25,765 nucleotides of DNA from Candidatus Aquidulcis sp. (GTDB lineage: Bacteria > Chloroflexota > Anaerolineae > Anaerolineales > E44-bin32), in contig DYJB01000012.1 of assembly GCA_020723365.1 (NCBI GenBank), positions 4,950 through 30,714 on the forward strand, given 5' to 3'. The notes beneath the pieces were generated by a model. The model saw only the letters and a list, made by a program, of their open reading frames with translations. It had not been told where the DNA came from and made no database searches. Position numbers and translations under genes: made by a program. Positions 1-6,337 of this stretch are shown here, in pieces. Each line of letters starts with the position of its first letter. Positions within the stretch are counted from its first letter, which is position 1.

Positions 1-2
1 GC

Positions 3-893
3 CCATCCTCGGGCAAGGAGCCGCGTCCGCCTTCCCAGGTGCGAAAGCCGGGATATGGCCTATTGAGTCCCAGGCGCGAAGGCTGTAGGCTTGCCTCCTC
101 CGGTGCCGTGCCGCGCGGAGCCGGGCTATCTTCCTCCGCCGCGCTCGAGCTGGCCACCGCCCGAGCCTTTGCGGCTACCTCGGGGCTGGCCTGGGATCCC
201 CCGGCCATGGCGCGGCTGGCCCAGAAGGCAGAGAACGAATGGGTCGGCGTGGCGTGCGGCATCATGGACCAGCTCACCTCCGCCTGCGGGCGATCCGGCC
301 ACGCGCTGCAGATCGACTGCCGTTCGCTGGAGATCGACCCGGTGCCGCTGCCGCCGGCTGTAAGCGTGCTGGTTCTCGACACCGGAACGCGGCGCGGCCT
401 GGTGACCTCGGCCTACAACCGGCGGCGTCAGGAATGCCGCCAGGGCGCCGAGGCGTTTGGATTGACGAGCCTGCGTGACCTGACGCCCGGCGTCTTCGCC
501 GGCGGGGAAGGGCAATTGCAGGAGACGATTCGGCGACGCGTGCGGCATATCCTGACCGAGAACGCCCGGACGCTCGAAGCCTCCCGGGCGCTGCGAGGGG
601 CGGATGTGGAGAGCGTCGGAAGGATGATGCTCGCCAGCCATGCCAGCCTGCGGGACGACTACGAGGTCTCCAGTCCGGCGCTGGATGCGATGGTGGAGAT
701 CGCCGCTGCGCAGCCGGGGTGCTGGGGAGCACGCATGACGGGCGCCGGATTCGGCGGCTGCGCGGTGGCACTGGTCCGGAGGGCGGGCGCTTCCGAGGCG
801 GGCGGGCGCATCGCGGAGGAGTACCGGCGGCGCACTGGCCAGGCGCCGGCGGTCTACGTCTGCCAGGCGGCGCAGGGCGCCAGCTTGTCGTAG
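3..893 (+). CDS. galK: Galactokinase, C-terminal part (5' end outside window)
   Basis: Catalyses ATP-dependent phosphorylation of galactose to galactose-1-phosphate in the Leloir pathway; cytosolic GHMP kinase. The ATP-binding GHMP motif GLSSSAALE lies near 123-149, the CGIMDQ segment with the catalytic Asp near 255-272, and the C-terminal glycine-rich motif MTGAGFGGC near 735-761. Family members are about 390 residues. Here roughly 90 N-terminal residues, including the sugar-binding GEHTDY region, are missing because the frame stays open to the window edge. The stretch just upstream of the ATP motif is poorly family-like, so a frameshift near the edge cannot be excluded. No other Leloir gene is visible here. 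The identification is firm; the 5' end is unknown. Confidence 0.9.
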   Translation, partial: PSSGKEPRPPSQVRKPGYGLLSPRREGCRLASSGAVPRGAGLSSSAALELATARAFAATSGLAWDPPAMARLAQKAENEWVGVACGIMDQLTSACGRSGHALQIDCRSLEIDPVPLPPAVSVLVLDTGTRRGLVTSAYNRRRQECRQGAEAFGLTSLRDLTPGVFAGGEGQLQETIRRRVRHILTENARTLEASRALRGADVESVGRMMLASHASLRDDYEVSSPALDAMVEIAAAQPGCWGARMTGAGFGGCAVALVRRAGASEAGGRIAEEYRRRTGQAPAVYVCQAAQGASLS

Positions 894-913
894 CCCGCAT
901 CGTCCTTTATAAT
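885..913 (+). promoter_or_regulatory. Sigma70-type promoter for the tRNA gene
   Basis: A perfect -10 box TATAAT at 908-913 is preceded, with a 17-base spacer, by TTGTCG at 885-890 (4 of 6 matches to TTGACA). The mature tRNA begins at 929, so initiation near 920 would leave a short leader. The -35 box overlaps the last codons of galactokinase, implying that the tRNA is transcribed independently. Confidence 0.7.
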
Positions 914-928
914 CCCCGTCACCCTCGC

Positions 929-1000
929 GCCGAGGTAGCTCAGCGGTAGAGCACACGACTCATAATCGTGCGGTCATGGGTCCGAATCCCATCCTCGGCA
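929..1000 (+). tRNA. tRNA-Met (CAT anticodon), elongator type or possibly Ile2
   Basis: A complete 72-base cloverleaf can be drawn. The acceptor stem pairs 929-935 with 993-999, with discriminator A1000. The D stem pairs 938-941 with 949-952. The anticodon stem pairs CACGA with TCGTG around the loop CTCATAA (anticodon CAT at 961-963). The T stem pairs ATGGG with CCCAT. The anticodon stem lacks the three G-C pairs of initiator tRNA, so this is elongator Met or a lysidine-type Ile2; the sequence alone does not decide. The 3' CCA is not encoded. The T loop reads TCCGAAT, with C where nearly all tRNAs carry T/pseudouridine 55. Confidence 0.93.
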
Positions 1001-1002
1001 CA

Positions 1003-1032
1003 CGCAGGCCTGCCCCTGAGGGCAGGCCTGTG
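1003..1032 (+). terminator. Strong GC hairpin after the tRNA
   Basis: CAGGCCTGCCC (1005-1015) pairs perfectly with 1020-1030 around the loop CTGA, and the stem extends outward by a G-T and a C-G pair. No T tract follows, so this may be a 3'-processing or Rho-assisted end rather than a classical intrinsic terminator. Confidence 0.45.
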
Positions 1033-1128
1033 CCATCCTGAACCGCTGCTCTCTTCAGACAGGCCTACAATACGGGTGGCCGCTGTCGCTGGCAAAGGTC
1101 CATCGTTCGACGTGGAGCATCACCGGTT

Positions 1129-2580
1129 GTGAGTCACCTGGGCGTCCCGATCCTTCGTTTCGCACTGGCCGCGCTGGCGGTCGCCGCCCTGAGCGGATTG
1201 CTCTTCCCATTGCGGGCCGCCATCGACACGGCGGCGCTAGCCCTGCTGTACCTGATCCCGGTGGGGCTGGTGACGGCCGGGCTCGGGCAGGGACCCGGGA
1301 TCGCCGCCGCCGTGCTGTCGTTCCTGGCCTTCAACTACCTCTTTGTGCCGCCGTACTACAGCCTGCGCGTGCTGCACGCCGACAACGTCGTGGCGCTGAT
1401 GGTCTTCCTGATTGTGGCCGTGGTCACCAACCAGCTCGTCGGGCGCACGCGGCGCAGCCTGGACCTGGCCACGGAGCAGGGGCAGTTGTCCACCCGCCTG
1501 TTCGAGCTGACCGCCGCGCTGATTGGCCAGACCGATCTGGATGCCATCGCCGCCATCGTCCTGCAGCAACTCCAGGCAGCCTTCCGGCCGGAGTGGATTG
1601 AACTGCACCTGGGGATCGAACCCGGTGGTCGGCGTGTGAGGAGGTCCTTGCCGGCGGAGGCCGGCCCACCCCAGGGTCGGCCGACGGTCTCCTACCCTCT
1701 CCAGGGGCCGCAGGGGCTGCTTGGCGAGATCAACCTGTGGATGGCGCACGCCAGGTTGACGACTTCGCAAGAGCGCCTGCTGGCGGCCATTGCTGGCCAG
1801 GTGTCGCTGGCGTTGGACCGCGCCCGCCTGGCGCAGGCAGAAAGTCGGGCACGCGTTCTCGAACAGAGCGACGCCTTGAAGTCGGCCCTGCTGTCCTCCG
1901 TGTCACACGAACTGCGCACCCCGCTGGCGACGATCAAGGCCTCGGTCACGAGCCTGAGCCGGGGCGAGGTCGCCTGGGACACGGAGGCGCGCCGGGACCT
2001 GCTCGAAGCCATCGAAGAAGAGGCTGACCACCTCAACCATCTGGTGGGGAATCTTCTGGACAGTTCGCGGCTGGAGGCCGGCAGCCTGACCCCCGAACGA
2101 AGTTGGAACGAACTGTCGGAGATCACGCGGGCGGTCCTGGCGCGCATGCGCACCGGACTCCGGAACCACCGGGTGGAGCTGGACATCCCGGATGACTTGC
2201 CCCTGGTGCCGGTGGATTTCATCCAGATCGAGCAGGTGTTCGCCAACCTGCTGAGCAACAGCGCCAAGTACTCTCCAGCGGGAACGCGCATCACGATCCG
2301 GGCCCGGGAGACCGGCGGTGCCGAATTGCTGATCGAGGTTGAGAACCAGGGCCCTCCCATCAAGGAAGAGGACCTCGCCCGCATCTTCGACAAGTTCTAC
2401 CGCGTCACAGCCGCCGATCGCGTCTCCGGCACCGGGCTCGGTTTGTCTATCTGCAAGGGGATCGTCGAGGCGCACGGTGGGCGCATCTGGGCCGAGAACA
2501 GGGCCGGCGGCCTGGCATTCCGGTTCACCCTGCCGCTCCACTCCGAGGGCGCGCCGCCCCTCGCCGGAGAGGTCTCATGA
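1129..2580 (+). CDS. kdpD: KdpD-like sensor histidine kinase, short form
   Basis: Membrane sensor kinase expected to phosphorylate the adjacent KdpE regulator. Domains in order: a four-helix KdpD-type membrane region (DUF4118) at about residues 9-109, containing the family motif FNYLFVPPYY; a GAF-like region at about 125-235; a HisKA domain with SHELRTPL (phospho-acceptor His260); and a HATPase domain with an N box (NLLSNSAKYSP) and a G box SGTGLGLSI (from about residue 433). At 483 residues it is about half of E. coli KdpD. The N-terminal Walker/USP cytoplasmic sensor is absent, and upstream sequence offers no room for it. The GTG start has GGAG at 1114-1117. The stop overlaps the next start (ATGA), indicating translational coupling. 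Confidence 0.85.
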   Translation: MSHLGVPILRFALAALAVAALSGLLFPLRAAIDTAALALLYLIPVGLVTAGLGQGPGIAAAVLSFLAFNYLFVPPYYSLRVLHADNVVALMVFLIVAVVTNQLVGRTRRSLDLATEQGQLSTRLFELTAALIGQTDLDAIAAIVLQQLQAAFRPEWIELHLGIEPGGRRVRRSLPAEAGPPQGRPTVSYPLQGPQGLLGEINLWMAHARLTTSQERLLAAIAGQVSLALDRARLAQAESRARVLEQSDALKSALLSSVSHELRTPLATIKASVTSLSRGEVAWDTEARRDLLEAIEEEADHLNHLVGNLLDSSRLEAGSLTPERSWNELSEITRAVLARMRTGLRNHRVELDIPDDLPLVPVDFIQIEQVFANLLSNSAKYSPAGTRITIRARETGGAELLIEVENQGPPIKEEDLARIFDKFYRVTAADRVSGTGLGLSICKGIVEAHGGRIWAENRAGGLAFRFTLPLHSEGAPPLAGEVS

Positions 2581-3272
2581 CGCAGCCGCCGCATGTTCTC
2601 GTGATCGACGATGAACCGCAGATCCTGCGTGCCGTGCGCACGATCCTGACCGCCAAGCAGTTCCGCGTCACCACGGCCGCGCGGGGAGAGGAGGGGCTGA
2701 CGCTGGCGGCGGCTCAGGCTCCCGACCTGATCATCCTGGATCTGACCCTCCCTGACCTGGACGGCATCGAGGTTTGCCGCCGACTGCGCGAGTGGACCCA
2801 GGCGCCGATCATCGTGCTCTCCGTGCGGGACACCGAGAAGGACAAGGTGGCGGCACTCGATCGGGGGGCCGACGACTACCTGACCAAACCGTTCGGGATC
2901 GAAGAGCTCCTGGCGCGCATTCGGGTGGCGCTGCGCCACTCGGCCCAGACGAAGTCCGGCGGGCGCGCCGTCGTCCGATCAGGCGCCCTCGAGATCGACC
3001 TAGCCGAATTCCGCGTGACGCGCAGCGGCGTCGAGGTGCGGCTGACGGCCACGGAGTTCAAGCTGCTGGCACACCTGGCGGCCCACGCCGGGCGCGTGCT
3101 CACGCATCACGCCATCCTGGCCGCCGTGTGGGGGCCCGAGTATGCCGACCATGTCGAGTACCTGCGCGTGTACATGCGCCAGCTGCGCAAGAAGCTCGAG
3201 GCCGACCCCGACCACCCGGAGATCCTGACCACGGAACCGGGCATCGGCTACCGGTTCATGGCCGACGGCTAG
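2577..3272 (+). CDS. kdpE: KdpE-type response regulator (OmpR family)
   Basis: Cytosolic DNA-binding response regulator of 231 residues, the full family length. The receiver domain (about 1-120) has the acidic pair Asp11/Asp12, phospho-acceptor Asp55, Ser82 and Lys104 in the expected places. A winged helix fills about 130-231, with the typical KdpE ending EPGIGYRF and the RVLTHxxILxxVWGPEY segment. It overlaps the kinase gene by four bases and is followed at once by a strong terminator, so kinase and regulator form their own two-gene operon. In E. coli this system induces KdpFABC under K+ limitation. Here the nearest downstream targets are KimA-like permeases, which suggests the control has been redirected. 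Confidence 0.9.
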   Translation: MTQPPHVLVIDDEPQILRAVRTILTAKQFRVTTAARGEEGLTLAAAQAPDLIILDLTLPDLDGIEVCRRLREWTQAPIIVLSVRDTEKDKVAALDRGADDYLTKPFGIEELLARIRVALRHSAQTKSGGRAVVRSGALEIDLAEFRVTRSGVEVRLTATEFKLLAHLAAHAGRVLTHHAILAAVWGPEYADHVEYLRVYMRQLRKKLEADPDHPEILTTEPGIGYRFMADG

Positions 3273-3298
3273 CTCCATCCTTCCCATTCAAGCTCCCC

Positions 3299-3326
3299 GG
3301 GCGCCCGCAAGGGCGCCCTCTTCTTT
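3299..3326 (+). terminator. Rho-independent terminator after kdpDE
   Basis: GGGCGCCC (3299-3306) pairs perfectly with GGGCGCCC (3311-3318) around a stable GCAA tetraloop, followed by TCTTCTTT. This separates the kdpDE operon from the first permease unit. Confidence 0.85.
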
Positions 3327-3371
3327 ATGGGACCCTAGCGCAAGTCGTGCGGTTCTTTGTCACCGCTTAAC
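3323..3371 (+). promoter_or_regulatory. Candidate OmpR/KdpE-type operator, unit 1
   Basis: CTTTAT at 3323, CTTTGT at 3355 and CTTAAC at 3366 are spaced 32 and 11 bases apart, i.e. near whole helical turns. The same spacing occurs upstream of unit 2 with a constant offset of 2389 bases. OmpR-family regulators bind direct repeats of this period. The first copy overlaps the terminator T tract, so it may be coincidental. No convincing -35/-10 pair was found. Confidence 0.35.
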
Positions 3372-3429
3372 CTCGCCAGGTGAGACTCAGAACCGGCGCG
3401 CCCTCCGTACGCTGGGCGACCGGGCGAGG
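3371..3429 (+). promoter_or_regulatory. Candidate structured 5' leader, unit 1
   Basis: CCTCGCC (3371-3377) pairs perfectly with GGCGAGG (3423-3429). The enclosed 45 bases contain a smaller hairpin with arms CGCCC and GGGCG. The helix begins directly after TTAA and ends 28 bases before the start codon of the partner gene. A helix at the corresponding place in unit 2 shows two compensatory pair changes. GC-rich DNA makes chance helices common, so this remains a hypothesis. Confidence 0.35.
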
Positions 3430-3457
3430 AATCCGATCCACGCGCAGGGAGAAGCCC

Positions 3458-3853
3458 ATGAATTCCGTGGATACAGCCTACCTGCCCCTCCGATCCGGAG
3501 CCGCACACCTGGCGGAGGAGGAAACGGTCCGGCGCGGCCAACGCCTGGCCGAACAGGCCGTGGAAGAGCTGATCGGGGAGATGGCCCGCCGCGCGGCCGG
3601 CCATCAGCTCGACCGGGGCGTCAGGCTCAGCTTCCCCTTCTTTGACGACCGCCGGCTGAGCCTTCGTTGGCGGGACTTCACCGTGATCCCTCGCGGCCGG
3701 ATCCTGTTCGTGCCGGCCTTTGTGGTCATTGCCGCTGAGCGCGAGATCGAGAGGGTCAGGGCCGATCATCAGTACAGTGAGTCGACCCGAGGGCATCTGG
3801 TGGGCCTGCTCGAGATGCTGCGACTGGCCTTCTCCACGCCCGGATCCGTCTAG
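3458..3853 (+). CDS. Transporter-associated partner protein 1, unknown family
   Basis: Soluble 131-residue protein of unrecognised family; no signal peptide or membrane segment. Residues about 27-126 form a domain shared with the proteins preceding the next two permeases. Conserved marks are LDRG (51-54), PFFDD (60-64), IPRGRI (77-82), FVPAFVV (84-90) and a closing helix HLVxLLxxL. The ATG at 3458 was chosen over an upstream in-frame start because AGGGAG (3446-3451) lies six bases before it and the extra N-terminus is not conserved. It ends 18 bases before the permease, so the two are probably co-translated. A role as regulator or assembly partner of the permease is inferred only from this constant pairing. 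Confidence 0.75.
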   Translation: MNSVDTAYLPLRSGAAHLAEEETVRRGQRLAEQAVEELIGEMARRAAGHQLDRGVRLSFPFFDDRRLSLRWRDFTVIPRGRILFVPAFVVIAAEREIERVRADHQYSESTRGHLVGLLEMLRLAFSTPGSV

Positions 3854-3871
3854 AGAGGAAGCGACGAGCGA

Positions 3872-5656
3872 ATGCTGGCGATCGGACTGCTTATCCTGTT
3901 CTGCGCGGTGGCGTGGCGCGCCGCACCCCGCGAGCGAAAGGAAGACGCCCACGTCCATGGCGCCGGCCAGATCGGCCTGCTGGCGGCCGTGGCGCTCTTC
4001 GGCGTCGACTACTTCACCTCCTACTACTACGCCACCGGCGAGCTGATGAGCGCCCTGCACCCTTACGGGCTCCAGAAGTACGCCTACATCGGCGTGGCCT
4101 TCATCGCCCTGGCCAATCTGGCCTTCGGCGCCCTGTACCTGTATGCCATCGGCGTCTTCAACGAGGGCGGCGGCTCGTACACCGCCTCGATGCGCTACCT
4201 GACGCCCTTCCTCAGCCTAGTGGCGGCGGTCGTGTTGATCGAAGACTACACGCTGACCATCGTCGTCTCAGCCCTATCCGGCGGAGATCAGCTTCTGTCG
4301 ATCCTGAACCTGTACGGCCGGAACTGGGTCTGGCACTTCCTGCTCGGCGCGGCGCTGGCGACGGTCACCTGGTATCTGACCATAAGGGGCCGGGGGGACT
4401 CGTCGTTCGTGACCTTCATCCTGCTCGGGGTCTTTGTCCAGTTGACGTTGGTCATGGCGGGCGGGTTGGTGATGGCCGTGCAGCGAGGCCTGCCGCCGGC
4501 GGTGCAGGAGATCGTGGCGTCGCCCAGCCTTGGCCAGGCCGGCTACCACATGCTGACCGCCACCATGAAGGGCATCGTGGCGCTCACCGGCCTGGAAGCT
4601 GTCTCGAACGGGATCCAGTTCTTCAAGAACGAGGACTTCGCTCTGGTGCGCTGGGGCAAGCAGCACGCCCCGCGCTGGAACGGCCTGTGGAACTTCTACA
4701 GCGGCAAGTCGGGGATCGGCCGCGTCGTGCAGACCACGTTCCTGTTCTACGGTGCGGGCACAACGCTGTTCCTGACGTACTTCTCCCTGCATTTCAACGT
4801 CTTCGACGGAAGCTTCGGCCGGTCGCTGGTAGGGAATCTGGCGTTCATCGGGTTCACCCAGCTCTCCGGAGGGACACTCCTCTTCTGGGTCTACCAGATC
4901 CTGGCTGTGGCGCTGCTGGCGGCCGCCTCGATGACGGCTTTGCAGGATGCCCAGGCGACGGAGTGGCGCGACGTCGCCATCGGCGAGATCCCTGAAGTGA
5001 TCATCTACCGGGACCAGCGCGGCACCTTCACCCGGTCGGTGACGATCACCTTCCTGGCGGCGGTGGTCATCATGCTCCTCGTCCGAGGGCGCACCTCGGT
5101 GGCCGTACCCTTCTACGGCATCGGCGTCTTCATGCCGATCGCCATCATGGGCTTCGCCGTGAGGAAGCACATCCTCGCCCACTTCACGGGCCGCAGACGC
5201 GCCTGGGGGGCAGCGGCGGCGGGCCTGGCCGGAACGCTATCGACGTTCATCTTCCTGGCCCAGATCGTGGGCAAGTGGGAAGAGGGGGGCTGGATCCGGT
5301 TGCTGACCTTCACGGTCCTGATCACGACCGCACACGCCTTGCTCATCTCCCCCATCGGATCCCGGAGTCCGCGACAGATCCACCGGATCGTGCGCGAGAA
5401 AGCGCGCGTACAGGGCGGGATGGCATCGATTGTCGAATGGCAATCGCTCAAGATGCAGGAGTATCGCTACGGCCTTCTGGTGGGGCTCTCGAGGGCAGGG
5501 GAGCTGATCGGCGTGCACCGGCCCATCCGTGTCGACCGTCCCGTGGCGGCTGGTGACTACGACCACGCTCTGCACGTGGACGATCCGATGGCGCCTTCCC
5601 TGCTGGCCCCGTACCTCTCCCCCCCAACCGCCCCGGAGCCTGCGACCCGGCGGTGA
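3872..5656 (+). CDS. KimA-like APC/KUP-superfamily cation permease 1
   Basis: Integral membrane permease of 594 residues, probably a proton-coupled potassium importer. After a short extra N-terminal helix (about 2-15) and a conserved loop HVHGAGQIG, the first core helix carries Asp46 and Tyr53 in VDYFTSYYYATGE. This matches the spacing and context of the DALSSVAYATE segment of B. subtilis KimA. Asp125-Tyr126 in the third core helix matches KimA's Asp117-Tyr118. About twelve further hydrophobic segments are followed by a cytoplasmic tail of roughly 100 residues from IHRIVREKARV onward. Automated labels would probably say 'amino acid permease'; the cation-site residues and the Kdp/RCK/ATPase neighbours favour K+. 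Substrate is not proven. Confidence 0.8.
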   Translation: MLAIGLLILFCAVAWRAAPRERKEDAHVHGAGQIGLLAAVALFGVDYFTSYYYATGELMSALHPYGLQKYAYIGVAFIALANLAFGALYLYAIGVFNEGGGSYTASMRYLTPFLSLVAAVVLIEDYTLTIVVSALSGGDQLLSILNLYGRNWVWHFLLGAALATVTWYLTIRGRGDSSFVTFILLGVFVQLTLVMAGGLVMAVQRGLPPAVQEIVASPSLGQAGYHMLTATMKGIVALTGLEAVSNGIQFFKNEDFALVRWGKQHAPRWNGLWNFYSGKSGIGRVVQTTFLFYGAGTTLFLTYFSLHFNVFDGSFGRSLVGNLAFIGFTQLSGGTLLFWVYQILAVALLAAASMTALQDAQATEWRDVAIGEIPEVIIYRDQRGTFTRSVTITFLAAVVIMLLVRGRTSVAVPFYGIGVFMPIAIMGFAVRKHILAHFTGRRRAWGAAAAGLAGTLSTFIFLAQIVGKWEEGGWIRLLTFTVLITTAHALLISPIGSRSPRQIHRIVREKARVQGGMASIVEWQSLKMQEYRYGLLVGLSRAGELIGVHRPIRVDRPVAAGDYDHALHVDDPMAPSLLAPYLSPPTAPEPATRR

Positions 5657-5683
5657 CCGCCCCGGCCCATCGCAGCCCCACAG

Positions 5684-5719
5684 CGGCGGGAGCCTCCTGG
5701 CTCCAGCCGATCTTTATTT
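5684..5719 (+). terminator. Terminator-like hairpin after permease 1
   Basis: CGGC plus GGAGCC (5684-5694) pairs with GGCTCC plus GCCG (5699-5709) around TCCT with one G-A mismatch, then ATCTTTATTT follows. It could end the unit 1 transcript, or attenuate it. Confidence 0.55.
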
Positions 5720-5760
5720 GTCCTTTATGCCATTGGCCCGCTTCTTTACTGCGACCTAAC
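5712..5760 (+). promoter_or_regulatory. Candidate OmpR/KdpE-type operator, unit 2
   Basis: CTTTAT at 5712 and 5723, CTTTAC at 5744 and CCTAAC at 5755 are separated by 11, 21 and 11 bases, putting all four on one face of the helix. The pattern and spacing align with those upstream of unit 1. E. coli KdpE binds TTTATA/TTTACA-type sequences, which these resemble. The first repeat overlaps the terminator T-rich tail. Confidence 0.42.
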
Positions 5761-5845
5761 TCCGCCCCGGTAGAGTAGTCCCAGCATCAATGGGGCCACG
5801 TGGGCCCGCGGAGCTGCCAACGCGCGGTTTCGAGGCGCGTAGGCA
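5760..5845 (+). promoter_or_regulatory. Candidate structured 5' leader, unit 2
   Basis: CTCCGC (5760-5765) pairs with GCGGAG (5808-5813), enclosing 42 bases that include a GGGCC/GGCCC hairpin (5793-5797 with 5803-5807). A second stem follows at once: TGCC plus ACGCGC (5815-5825) pairs with GCGCGT plus GGCA (5835-5845). The first helix occupies the same place after CTAA as the unit 1 helix after TTAA, with two covarying pairs. Confidence 0.35.
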
Positions 5846-5890
5846 AGCGGATGGCGCCCGCGGCAGGGTCCCTGGAGAAGGAGCGGATCC

Positions 5891-6295
5891 ATGGCGGTTG
5901 TGAACGTACGCGCCGCAGCTCAGCCTGCATGGCTCGACGTCTCGCGCGCCGAGGCCTCGATGCCGGCGGTGACGATGACATCGGAGCAGGGCAGAGAGCT
6001 GGCCCGGCTGCAGGTCCAGGAGATGATCCGCAAGGTTCAGACGCGCGCCAGGGAACACCGCCTGGACCGGGGGCTGACCGTCAGCCTGCCCTACTTCGAT
6101 GACGGCGCGCAGGAGCTGCGCTGGCGGGAGCTGGTCATTATCCCGCGCGGCCGAATCCCTTTCGTGCCCGCCTTCGTGGTCCTGGCCGCGCGGCAGGAGA
6201 TCGAACACGTGCTGGCCGAGGCCGGCCTGTCGGAAGCCACGCAGGCCCATCTGGTTGAACTGCTGCAGGCGCTGGCCGGCGCCTTTGCGAGCTGA
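5891..6295 (+). CDS. Transporter-associated partner protein 2, unknown family
   Basis: Soluble protein of 134 residues, second copy of the partner family. The shared domain spans about residues 34-133 with LDRG (58-61), LPYFDD (66-71), IPRGRI (84-89), FVPAFVV (91-97) and HLVELLQAL. The first 30 residues are unlike those of partner 1, so only the domain is constrained. AAGGAG at 5878-5883 lies seven bases before the ATG. It ends 42 bases before permease 2. Function unknown. The charged, helix-rich domain with an invariant FDD could be a small ligand-binding or protein-docking module, but nothing in the sequence settles that. Confidence 0.75.
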   Translation: MAVVNVRAAAQPAWLDVSRAEASMPAVTMTSEQGRELARLQVQEMIRKVQTRAREHRLDRGLTVSLPYFDDGAQELRWRELVIIPRGRIPFVPAFVVLAARQEIEHVLAEAGLSEATQAHLVELLQALAGAFAS

Positions 6296-6337
6296 GCGCC
6301 CGGCAGAACGCCGAGGCCTGGAGAGTCGACGGGTCCT

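Noticed and set aside
1066..1071. TACAAT as a -10 box for the kdpD-like gene
   Set aside because: No acceptable -35 box at 16-18 bases upstream; a single hexamer is not enough.
3361..3390. Resemblance to the 3' end of the ydaO/c-di-AMP riboswitch (TTAACCTCG, CTAACTCCG)
   Set aside because: Only about ten bases match. The upstream part needed for the riboswitch is occupied by a terminator, and the GAA-containing conserved core is missing. A c-di-AMP link would be attractive because KimA genes use this riboswitch in Bacillus, but the sequence does not support it.
3380..3457. Upstream in-frame start for partner protein 1
   Set aside because: The 26 extra residues are Arg-rich and not conserved. 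A clear AGGGAG site sits before the ATG at 3458, and the extension overlaps the candidate leader structure.
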